From Glomus cerebriforme (taxonomy: Eukaryota > Glomeromycota > Glomeromycetes > Glomerales > Glomeraceae), in NCBI GenBank assembly GCA_003550305.1, contig QKYT01000360.1, forward strand, positions 90,650 to 117,023: a DNA stretch of 26,374 nt, read 5' to 3'. The position numbers and the translations under genes are program-made. Below, piece by piece: positions 11,240 to 20,750 of this stretch. The notes below the pieces were generated by a model. That model ran no database searches. It saw nothing but the letters and a program-made list of their open reading frames with translations, and was not told the origin of the DNA. Positions within the stretch are counted from its first letter, which is position 1; every line of letters starts with the position of its first letter.

Positions 11240-11870
11240 ATGAATATAGTATAATCTCGATATATCGGACCCATGATATAGTGAACTTTTTTTTAAAAAA
11301 TCAATGTCATAAAATCTTGATATACCAAATATTATATAAAAATCAATAATACCCGAACTTTAGACTCAACTGCTTATTATATAAAAAGGCTTGATATACA
11401 GAACTTAGTCACTACTTAGTCACGAGTTTATAATTTTGCTTGAAAATCATGTTAATTCCGGTCAGAATTAGAACTATTTAATTTTTGCCTGAATTAATTG
11501 GTAACTTTCATCTTAATTTCAGCCAAAATTAAAATTTTTCATTCACGTGACTTTGATGTACTTTTGGCTGTAAGTTTTTTTTTTTTTATCTACCACTATA
11601 ATGTAAAGAACCGACTGCCATAAGAAAAAAAAATGTCAATTAAATAAACTATTGCAATCAAAATCAAAATTAAATTTTGATTTTTAAAAATCACTGGCAG
11701 GGACGATTTTTCCAAATTTTCCTGGTTTAGTATCTATCATTTTGCATGTGATTGATGGCATAAAATTTTCAAAGGACTTTATCATTGTATAATTGTATTA
11801 CCTTAAATATCCTAACTTTATAATCTTTACAACAAACTTTGAATATACCGAACTCTGGCCAATGTAAAAT
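11240..11870. repeat. Region with interspersed copies of a GATATACCGAAC-like motif
   Basis: Four variants lie in the same orientation: CTCGATATATCGGACC near 11253, CTTGATATACCAAATA near 11313, CTTGATATACAGAACT near 11390 and TTGAATATACCGAACT near 11838. This may be the degraded end of a DNA transposon with subterminal repeats; the GTATAATCTCGATATATCGG start resembles pogo/Tigger-type ends as I remember them. No transposase frame and no clear opposite terminal repeat could be found. Confidence 0.3.
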
Positions 11871-11960
11871 GATTTGACAATTTTAAGTGTGAAAAACCAA
11901 AATTAAAAAAAATAGTCCATATAAAAAATTTTTATCATTTGATATAATGTAGTATGATAA

Positions 11961-12170
11961 TATTAAAGTTGGTGATTTTAAAAAAGAAAAGATCTGGTTG
12001 GGAGGTTGAGCATTCAGTTGATTACTTTTTCGGTTAATTGATTTTGAGAAAATGTAGGTTACCCTAACTTAATAATTATTAAAGTTGGTGATTAATGATT
12101 TTAAAAAAAGATCTGGTTGGGAGGTTGATTGATTACTTTTTCGGTTAATGTAGGTTACCCTGACTTAAAT
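11961..12170. repeat. Imperfect tandem duplication, about 90-110 bp per copy
   Basis: Copy 1 (about 11961-12071) and copy 2 (about 12078-12168) share TATTAAAGTTGGTGATT, GATCTGGTTGGGAGGTTGA, GATTACTTTTTCGGTTAAT and GTAGGTTACCCT-ACTT in the same order. Copy 2 lacks short pieces that copy 1 has, including the AGCATTCAGTT insert and the TTGATTTTGAGAAAA stretch. It has no coding content and is simple local duplication followed by small deletions. Confidence 0.85.
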
Positions 12171-12494
12171 TGTGTAACGTATAATATGATTGCGTCAAAT
12201 TTATTTCATGGTTATTGGTAAATTCATATCATGAATGCCGATCATTTTTGCTGACTAAAAAAGCCATAAAGATTATGTAAACAATAATGTTAAATAATGT
12301 TTCGTAAACTGAATGTTGATTGCTACCATAGAATTATCGTTGCTATAAGATGACAAAAATTTGTGTATTTTGTGTATTTATTATTATTATAACCATAGAG
12401 CATACAATTATTATTACCCTAGGATTAAATAGGATTAGCTTATCTGACCAAAACCTGTATCTGGATATCCTATCCGTCCATAATTAATATTTTT

Positions 12495-12525
12495 TCCGTT
12501 GCGAAGCAACAGGTGACTGTTTAAA
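12495..12525 (+). other. Helitron-like 3' hairpin remnant
   Basis: CCGTTGCGAAGCAACAGGT forms a short stem (GTTGC/GCAAC) around GAA. Hairpins of the form CCC-GTTGC-GAA-GCAAC-GGG close to the 3' end are typical of Helitron elements in many fungi and plants. The expected terminal CTRR is not clear here; the following bases are GACTGTTTAAA. No Rep/helicase frame and no 5' end are visible, so this is at most a relic. Confidence 0.3.
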
Positions 12526-13261
12526 AAATTGATTTTAAGATTATCATGGATCTGCGTTACCATTGTATAACATCATTATTGTCGCCTTGAGTCGATGCGT
12601 AATTGGTTCATTTAGTTGCATCTAGGGATAAATAAATAACAGGCTTCGGATTAATAAGCGATTACGTGACCAACTCAAGGTTACACAAATCACGGATTGA
12701 ACTGAAGCCATATGACGTGAATTTTATTACCGTCGCGCTTCTAGTTCTTAAAATATTTTTAATCAGCTATTAGAAATATCCAAAACCATATAAAATTTTA
12801 TTATACACTTGAAAATAATATACAACAAAAGGAGAAAACACTATTTTTAAACGTTTTAAATAAAAATATTAATAACTCTTTTATTAAAAGTCTTAAAAAA
12901 ATGAGAGTAAATTTTGACTTGCTATTCCTAAACTAGTAAAAAAAGTACACTTTACATCAGCTGTTCTTCTGTGTATGTATGTTGAGAAAAATACGAATGT
13001 CTCATGAACATAAACTTGTGAACCCTAAGTTGGCCATCTATTCCCCAGGTTACACTTGCGCTTCGGAGTTAACCGTTCCACGAGATTGTTTTGTAAAAAA
13101 TGTTTACTGTATCAAATTCTTAAAATCACTAATGATGAAGTTGATCACTTCCTAAAAAAATTAATTTTAATTTGTAATACAAAAAAGGTCTCAGGTTTGC
13201 ACGTTAGCGTTAATATATTTTATATATTCTGGTGGGTTTAATTTCTTAGGATAGACTTTAT
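12526..13261. other. Spacer of mixed composition, no gene recognised
   Basis: The part from about 12540 to 12740 and a patch near 13020-13080 are richer in G and C than the surroundings, but no domain, tRNA fold or splice-consistent exon set could be made out. A 61-codon open frame at 13056-13241 is not supported by any motif. Confidence 0.4.
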
Positions 13262-13450
13262 ACAAACTTCATATGTATAGAACGCGTACACATTTAATAG
13301 TTTAACTATTAAATCTCTTTGATTTTAAAAATAAAAATAATTATTTAATTAAATTAATTTACAAACATATGTATAGAACGCGATGTATGTGTACACATTT
13401 AAAAATAAAACTAAAAATACATAAATTATTTAATTAAACTAATTTACAAA
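13262..13450. repeat. Imperfect tandem duplication just downstream of the MFS gene
   Basis: Both copies contain CATATGTATAGAACGCG, GTACACATTTAA and TTATTTAATTAAA-TAATTTACAAAC in the same order. They span about 13262-13360 and 13361-13450. The first copy also holds the inverted repeat TTTAATAGTT-T-AACTATTAAA at 13293-13313, absent from the second. This lies in the 3' flank of the MFS gene and could fall within its 3' UTR. Confidence 0.8.
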
Positions 13451-13459
13451 CTATAGTAA

Positions 13460-15689
13460 CTATAGTATATACATAAAATCGGGATGCAGATCACCCAAAT
13501 TTTTAATTTCTTCATCACTTTTTCCTTGCAAAAATGATTGTGGATCTTTCCTCTTTTTCTCATTTAAAGTTTTATAAATAAAATATTGTAAGAATGCAAT
13601 ACAAGTCGCAATAACCAAACATGCCAAGGCTATTGAATTACCAAATGTATAATTTGGAAAATCTTTTTCTCGATAAATTTGTGATGCTAGTATACCACCT
13701 ACATTTGCACTCATCAATACCAATCCTGCCGCTATACCCCTTTTCGCGTGACCTGCTATGTTGTTCGCTATCCTGTTAAAATGAACGAAGAAATTGGAAC
13801 ATAGGGATGAAAGAGAAAGGTAAAAACATGGGGGTTATGTTAGAAAGGATCAAGAAAAAAAAAAGGAAAGAAAAACCATAAAAAATTATAGAATCTACCA
13901 TGCGACTGCAGTCGTAACAGCAGGAACTAAACCTACTCCAACAATACAAGCTCCGACATATTTTGCTAAATAATAATAATTTTAATTTTCAATTTATGTA
14001 CAAATAAAAAAAACTATGTTGCAATTCCCAAAAAATTTGCTCACCAGGGATGCTTAATGAAGGTATGATTAATAGTATATAACCAAAAATTCCAATAATC
14101 GAAGACAAAATCATAATTAAACCACGATTACGTCTACGATCCGAAATAATTGCAACAATTATTGTCGATACACCAGCGCAAAAGAATGGTGGTATTGAAA
14201 ATAATTGAGATATGACTGTGGAGCATGATTTTTTTTTTAAAAAAAAAAAATTATTTGAATGAATAAAGAGAATTCTTTTGTTCAAATAAAAATATATATA
14301 TTTTTTTTTTAATTACCGTAATTAAATCCCATTCCATGTACTATTGATGGAAGAAATAATTGGTAAGACGAAACTGATATCGAAGCTACAAAAAGTTGTA
14401 GCATAGCCAAATAAACTTTCTAAAAATAAATAATAATAATAATAATTAATTAATTAAAAAGAGAATAATATTATTTTAATATTATTTAAGGAATGAAACT
14501 TTACATAATCTGTGAATGCGGCGTAAATGTGCGTTCTATTATATTTTATTATATGAGCTTTTCCTATATCATTTTTTAATCGATCAGTAGCATATTTACG
14601 CTCTTTATCAGTAAGCCATTTGGCTTTTTCAGGGTAATCAGGAATAAGGAAATAAGCAGCTATAGCGACAACAATCGTCATTAATCCTTCAACTAAAAAT
14701 AACTGTTAAAAGATCTTATCAGTAAATACCGCGATAAAAATAAACAATTCTGACAATATATGATAAATACGTACCCACTGCCATCCTTTTAGGTTAAGTT
14801 TTCCATCTAATTTTATAAGAGCAAATGCTAATAACCCGCTAAAGGAACCAGCAAAGCTATTTCCAATAGATAAATAAGCTATACGGGCATTTTGTTCTGA
14901 TCGTTTGTACCACGTGGCTAAATAATAAACTGCGCCTGGAGCTAAGCCCGCCTCAAAGGCTCCCACAAAAAATCTTGTCGCTAATAATCCTCCAAAATTT
15001 TTTACCTAAAATAAAATTTATAATTTAGATTTTAAATTTAACATTTAATTTATTTTCTTGCGTTTGTTAGTATTTGAAACTTACAGATGCTATGAGAGTT
15101 ACCGTAACTCCCCACGAAAACATTATAAAAGCAACTAAAATACGAAAATGAGATTTAGAAATTTTTTTTTCAAAAATAATTTAATGAAATAATAAAATAT
15201 TTATTACTCCACAAAAATGCACTTGTCTTGATAAGTGCTATATTCGAAGGAACTTCAAATACAATATATCCTCTACAGAAAAGAATTTATATTATTATTT
15301 TTTTTTATTAGCCAATTTTACATCATGTGAATTTTGCACCAAGAATACCGTAGTTTACTTACATAAAGAAAATACTTAGACCCCAATTAAATTCAGATCC
15401 GACCAATCCAAGATCCTTTTCCATAGTTGACAATTTCGCATTTCCAATGTTTACTCTGATAAAAATTTAAAAATTAGCAGGGGTACGTTGATGATTTTTA
15501 CATAAACAAATTTTACAAAAATTTCGTTGTTTTATTTTACCTGTCCAAGAAACATAAGAAATATAACAACATTAATAACGGCATAATTCTAAAGTCCATA
15601 CTTCGTACTAATTTCTTTTCAAATTCTTTATCTTCAACAAATTTCTCATCAATACTAGTAACAATGGTTCCATCTTTTGGATTTGACAT
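13460..15689 (-). CDS. Major facilitator superfamily permease, Dal5-like anion:cation symporter family
   Basis: Ten exons join in frame to 479 aa: 15541-15689, 15363-15455, 15208-15272, 15085-15134, 14775-15005, 14505-14702, 14317-14419, 14045-14215, 13899-13965 and 13460-13772. All nine introns are GT..AG and 72-126 nt. The start ATG at 15689 gives a short cytoplasmic N-terminus before the first membrane segment. Family marks are LDRVNIGNA (residues 48-56), IGYIVFEVPSN, RFFVGAFEAGLAPG (130-143), LIPDYPEKAKWLTDKER (216-231, central loop) and DRRRNRG (322-328, loop 8-9). The tail is LGDLHPDFMYIL, typical of the family. About twelve membrane segments fit. Relatives carry allantoate, nicotinate, pantothenate, biotin or related anions with protons at the plasma membrane; the substrate here cannot be read from sequence. 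It stands alone, with no operon partner. Intron 7 contains a T10-A12 junction. Confidence 0.93.
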
Positions 15690-15760
15690 CGTTGTTGTTT
15701 GCAAAGTCGTTTTTTTGACTTGCTGTATGGTTTTTTCTTGTTTTTCATGGTTTATTTATA
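15690..15760 (-). promoter_or_regulatory. Putative TATA box and short upstream ATG of the MFS gene
   Basis: On the minus strand TATAAATA lies at 15753-15760, about 65 bp upstream of the MFS start codon. An upstream ATG at 15748 lies out of frame with the coding ATG at 15689. If it is within the transcript it would open a short upstream reading frame running into the main start region. AT richness makes chance TATA matches common. Confidence 0.3.
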
Positions 15761-16437
15761 ATGATTTTTTATTTTTTGCTAACCAAAAATTTTAAAAGAA
15801 ATCACTGCCAATTTTAGCGCATTAATGCACAAAAGATGGGCCGTGCAAGGTTATGCATATACTGAAACATCTGAGATGATTTTGATAAATTAATTAGGTT
15901 TGAGAATTTTAAGGGGTGGGATTTTTTGATTTTGTGTTTGGTTACATATATTAAAACAAACCCCATGTTCTTTTTTTTTTTGTATTTTTTCATATTTAAC
16001 AATTTAATAAATCTCTTCACGCATGTGAACAATAGAAATTTAAAATAAAACAATACTAAATTTAGCAAAAAATTCTTTTTTATTATCTAGATGTGATATT
16101 TAATTATTTTGTTTAATAATTTGTGCGACTAGCAATTATGATACTGGAAGATCGACTGAAAATTTTTTTTTTTCTACTACTTTGACTATATTTGTAAAAG
16201 AAAAAACAATAAGATGAGCATCTTCAAGGAAGAATAATAGAATTTAAAGGTAAATCAATTTTGGAGATATTTTATGAATCTACTAAGAAATCGATCCCCC
16301 AAAAATATTTCTAATTTTTTTCTTGCAACATTTAGCAGAATAGTATAATATGTATATTTGCTCCAGAGGGTTGGGCTATTTCTATTACATTCCGAGCAGA
16401 ACATAATTTATATAACGTTGCCGGGTCTTAGTATTAA
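15761..16437. other. AT-rich spacer between divergent genes
   Basis: This lies between the minus-strand MFS gene and the plus-strand hypothetical locus, so it may contain both promoters. The minus-strand frame at 15814-16068 is Lys/Leu/Phe-rich and looks like chance. No motif was recognised. Confidence 0.45.
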
Positions 16438-16653
16438 GCGGTTGAGCAAGCGAAAAATGCCCTGAACATAAAATTTTGGCGCAAAAGTTTGTTGCATATT
16501 TTCCTGCTTCGACCCCAACATGAACTCGGGCTCAGAGAAGACGTGAATGAGAAAATTGCAACGCATTTAAAGTTAGAGTATATGAAATTTGGAATTATAT
16601 TTGCTTTTTTTTTTTTTTTTACCTCGCTTAGCAAGCTTTATACTAATATTTAA
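16438..16653 (+). pseudogene. Possible coding remnant (71 open codons, no start)
   Basis: A plus-strand frame opens right after a stop at 16435 and runs to a stop at 16651. It encodes AVEQAKNALNIKFWRK and then LREDVNEKIATHLKLEYMKF, ending in a run of Phe from a 16-T tract. There is no ATG near the beginning. AVEQAKNALNIKFWRK resembles AVKEALKFWHRKK of the following locus (around 16842-16880), so it may be a diverged duplicate of that exon. The coding look is modest and no family is known. Confidence 0.3.
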
Positions 16654-16671
16654 CCTTTTATTCTATCAAAA

Positions 16672-18180
16672 ATGGAAGAATTTCTTTTAACGAGAGAGCC
16701 TCTTGATATAGTCAGAATTTCTACGGCATTATATATACGAGTAGAACAAGGTGAATGGACGGGCGTTCTTGAAAAAGATGTAAAGGATTTTGCGAGTGTC
16801 AGAGAGAAAGTTTTGGAGCAAGTCCCCTCAGAGGATATTGAGCGGTTAAAGAAGCTTTGAAGTTTTGGCACCGGAAAAAAATTGGCGAAACGGTAAGGCG
16901 ATAAGCTATATTCATGTCAAATATATGTATATGATGTATTTTTTTAGAGGTTCTAAAGGGCATATATGCTAGTGAATGGGCTATGTTCGTTGTGATATTA
17001 TCACTTCCCACATGGCAGTAGCTAGTTATATTACCCGAATATTGATTATTGAGCTCATTGCCGTCATTTTTTTGATAGTTGATGAAAACGAAAACCTAAT
17101 CTGTTCCCGCGAATTGTTATTCACTTTAATTAACAAAATATGTTAAGTCTAAGCTAATTATATTTAGGTTGCAAGTGCCTTCGAAGATTTATGTTCTCTT
17201 ACAAAAATGAAGGCTCTGATGATTGATGTTGAGACTTGGCCTGATGATGCAAATGCAAATTTGCGTTTTTTAAAGCGTGATGTTGGTCAGCTTATAAATG
17301 AGAGCACCGATTATGAAAAACTATGAAGGAAAAAATTGAAATGGAATTAGAACAAGTAAATGTTGAAAGCCTTAGATTCGACCATCTAATATGTTCCGGA
17401 GAACTTGATATCAAATCCGAACCTTTTACAAGAATATCTGGATCATTTTGTGATGTTTTTAAAGAACCTTTCCAAAAATATAGGTTAGATCAGAACGATA
17501 TGATAATGGATATTTGTAAAGAGTTCATCCATAATGAAAAGTCGAAGATTAATGTGGATGATGATTTGAGTAATGTTGAATATGGGAGATGGTTAGATAA
17601 CTCTGAGAAGCGTCAAACAATGTCTAGACAGATATTAGAAGCAATGTAAGTTCTTTATTTTTTTCATATAGGAGATGAACAAAATTTCTAATTAATAATA
17701 TTATTTTATACGCTTAAATTTTGGAAATTGCCCAAGTACGAAGTCTATTCAGAGAAAGGGAAATCGGTTAATGAAGGATCATATGTTTGCGCGCCTCTAA
17801 TAAATATAGTGATGAGCGATTTACCTGGGAGTCCAGTTGTATGGGATATATGGTAAGTTAAAAACAGATTTTTTAGTAACTTGTATCTACAGTATAATGA
17901 TTATAATTTTTCCTATAGGAGTGAGGAAGGAAGTTCGGCTAGCGCTATACGAAAAGGTTCTCGTAAATTTGCGCGAAAGCCTACTATATGACTATAGTAC
18001 AACTGGGGAAGAGCGTAGAGCTTGAAATTGTATATTTAGAAACTGATAAACCAAATTCCACCCAAGACAAACGGCAACGAGATCACAAAAAGTTGGTACG
18101 ATTTTCCAAAGATTCTATCGATACGACAAGAAATGTATCGAAGCTTAATCATCCAAAATTTGAGTATATTTACCATTAAC
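16672..18180 (+). pseudogene. Unrecognised fungal gene with several single-base frame breaks
   Basis: The first exon starts at the ATG at 16672 (MEEFLLTREPLDIVRI) and is broken by one missing base near 16842. It continues AVKEALKFWHRKKIGET to a GTAAGG donor at 16893. The second exon from 17168 (VASAFEDLCSLTKMKAL, then WPDDANANLRFLKRDVGQLI) loses frame at an A run near 17316. It resumes as MKEKIEMELEQVNVESLRFD (from 17323) to a GTAAGT donor at 17646. Next comes KFWKLPKYEVYSEKGKSV with LPGSPVVWDIW, ending at a GTAAGT donor. After the acceptor at 17928 it reads SEEGSSASAIRKGSRKFARK, then a shifted frame with MTIVQLGKSVELEIVYLET to a stop at 18178. The acceptor between ILEAM and KFW is unclear. 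The S-A-S-x-x-RK pattern followed by a beta-like IVxLGxxxELE stretch reminds me of an uncharacterised multi-copy Rhizophagus family. No function is assigned. It could be a pseudogene or a gene with sequence errors. Confidence 0.6.
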
Positions 18181-19364
18181 ATCGCCAGCAAATATTATAG
18201 TTTTTGCAAATCAATGATATTTAGCCATATTTACTTCATATAAAATTGCAGACGATGTTATAAAACTTTTTGTTATGCGAAAAGAATCGGGCGATTATTT
18301 TATCTTACTTTTAATAATCATTGATTTTATACGTAGTACATTAAATAGATCTTTCTATATTCAAGAATAGTGTAACATAATCACATAATATTGATTTTTA
18401 ATAAAGAATAAAAATATTAGCAACTGGAAAAATCAATAAAATACAATCAATTACAAGATTATTGTACCTATGATGAGGAATTACAAAAAGATGTACTGTA
18501 TGGTATTGTTTTTCTTCATAAACTGCATCACAATCGTTATGACTTATAATTTTGAAAGTTTTCACTAACGCCATTTACTTATCCATCAAGGATTGTTTGA
18601 TATTAGAAATAAGCTTTCAGAAATCCTATTGAATGAAGCTCTTATAAACATATAATAATTCTGTGGTTATTTTCCTTTGGTCAAATAGTGATTCGAAGAG
18701 ATTCTCTTCTATGATGATTACTATTTCTCACTCCTTCAAATCTTCTCGAAGAGAATGAAAGGTTAAAGCTAAGCCATGAGATATTTATACAAAAAATATA
18801 TTGTTTGAGTTCTTTAGAACGTTATAAGAATATCTACTAATATCACTGAATTTATAAAATGTTCATTCTATAGCATATTCTTTTGCACATGAATTTTCAG
18901 CATCAAAATCTAGAAGTTAATTAAGTCAGCTTTTATATCACTGTTTTCAAAAATATATGAATTTGTGTAGTGTAATACAATATAAATTTAAAAAAATTGT
19001 GATTTTTTCGAAACTTTTTTTCAGGTTTCATCTAAATTTTGCTAAAGTGGCTTATATTGAAAAATTATTTTGTTATAATAAATTTTAAACCTGTAAGTTT
19101 GTTATAAAATAATAAAAAAGCTTATCTAATATAAACTTTGCCTTGAATTCCTCAAATATTTTTTTTTAAATTCCATAGGAACTAATCCAAATTATGTGAA
19201 TTCTAAAGAGCTAAACCTGAATTTGCAGATTTTACATAAGTTCTCAATATTTCTTTATGTTTTCTTGAATATTAAAGTAAACTTTAGTCTAATTACAATG
19301 ACTTTAAATGTTTTTATTATAAATAATAAGTACTAATAAGCTTTATTTATATATTTAGGTAGAA
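18181..19364. other. AT-rich spacer, no gene recognised
   Basis: The only structure seen is a pair of small hairpins: GAAGAGA-T-TCTCTTC near 18693-18710 and TTCTC-GAA-GAGAA near 18750. Both use the same GAAGAGAA-type arms. The 5' part of the Tc1-like element probably begins somewhere before 19365, but I could not locate a terminal inverted repeat. Confidence 0.4.
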
Positions 19365-20520
19365 ATGGTTAGACAACTTAGCGAAGATTTAAGATGGCGT
19401 ATCATATATCATTTAGTTGATGGATATACACAAAAAGAGACTGCTGAGAGATTATATATTAGCATANGAGCTGTTAATAAAGTATGGAAAATCTATAAAT
19501 CTTGGGGCTGTGTAATTGATCCATTTCGTGAAATTCAAGGTAGAAAGAAAACATTCAATACCTATGATATGAAGGTAAAGGTTTAAATATTATTTAATTA
19601 TTCTTGCAAACAATTATTTATTTAAATTTAATAAAATAGGTATTACAAGAACTTGTTAATAAAAAAGTTGACTGGTTTTTAGATGAATTAATTTATGAAA
19701 TGGCACAAGAACTGGAAAAGTAGTTTCGATACCAACCTTATGGAGGTCTTTGAATTTTTGTGGTATTACAAGAAAAAAAAGTAAGAATGGTTTTATGTAA
19801 TAATTTTAAATGCCATCTAATAAAATAAAATTAATTTTATTTCATTATAGTTACAGAAGGCTGCAGTAGAAAGAAGTGAACTTCTTAGAAGTGATTTTGG
19901 ATTAACAATAAGTGATTTTACTCCAAAACAATTGATTTTTATAGATGAAATTGCAAAGGATGAGTAAAGTCTAAGTAGAACTCATGGTTATTCTACCATT
20001 AATATAAGAGCAAGAAAATCTACTGTATTTATTAGAGGGAATAGATATACTATTTTACCAGCTTTAACATTAGATGGATTCATTGCAGCTGAAGTTATTG
20101 AGAGAAGTTGTACTAAAGAACTTTTTCAGGCTTTTATTATTAATCAAGTGGTAAAGTATTATTTAATTATTAATAAATTTAGTTTTATGTTTATTAACTA
20201 TTTATTTTTAGATTAGATACCTCAAATGAACCCATTTCCTGGAAAAAAATAGCGTAATTATAAATAATGCAAGAATTCATCATGATGAAGCATTGGTAGA
20301 ATCAGTTAAATAAGTTGGTGAAAAAGTAATTTATTTACCTTCATACTCCCCAGATTTTAATCCCATTGAAACTGTATTCTCATTACTTAAAGCTTAGTTT
20401 AAAAGATGTAGAGATTTTGCCGAAGTTTGTGATGATCCAGAGTATTTTATTTTAAGTGCTTTATCTCAAACTACTCCTAATATNGCAAGAAATTATTTTG
20501 CAGAATCCATTTATATTTGA
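19365..20520 (+). pseudogene. Tc1/mariner-like transposase (DDE type), inactivated
   Basis: Four exons can be traced: 19365-19574, 19640-19780, 19851-20150 and 20212-20520, with GT..AG introns of 61-70 nt. Exon 1 holds a homeodomain-like helix-turn-helix (MVRQLSEDLRWRIIYHLVDG, then YTQKETAERLYI). Exon 3 carries the first acidic motif LIFIDEIAKDE, then GYSTINIRARKS and the hallmark YTILPALTLDGFIAAEV. Exon 4 has NPFPGKNS, ARIHHDEA and LPSYSPDFNPIETVFSLLK. This is the DDE_3 layout of Tc1-like enzymes, which cut and paste DNA at TA sites. Breaks include a frame loss near 19721, a stop after AKDE (19965-19967), a frame loss at the start of exon 4 and stops near 20311 and 20396. The expected DNA motif of the second catalytic Asp reads NNA. 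N bases lie at 19466 and 20484. It is dead, or a mixed consensus of dead copies. Confidence 0.88.
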
Positions 20521-20750
20521 TTTTATATGATTGTATTTTCATAAATTTTATTATAGATGAAAAAACCAACAATTCAATACATGTGACAAAAAATAACTGT
20601 TTTATGAATGTAAATACTATTCAAAAATGTAAAAAATGATTTGGAATTAGAAAACAAATATATTTGTATAACCTTCAAAAATATAAGTTTATAGATGCAA
20701 AAAAATAAATTCAATGCTAAATAAACTCTGCTAAAATCCAAACTTTCATG

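Noticed and set aside
11240..11970. Terminal inverted repeat between AATATAGTATAATCTCG and the end near 11960
   Set aside because: Aligning the reverse complement gave only about half identity, close to chance for AT-rich DNA.
16434..17011. Three minus-strand frames overlapping the hypothetical plus-strand locus
   Set aside because: The plus strand shows matching splice sites and consistent coding stretches. The minus frames have none.
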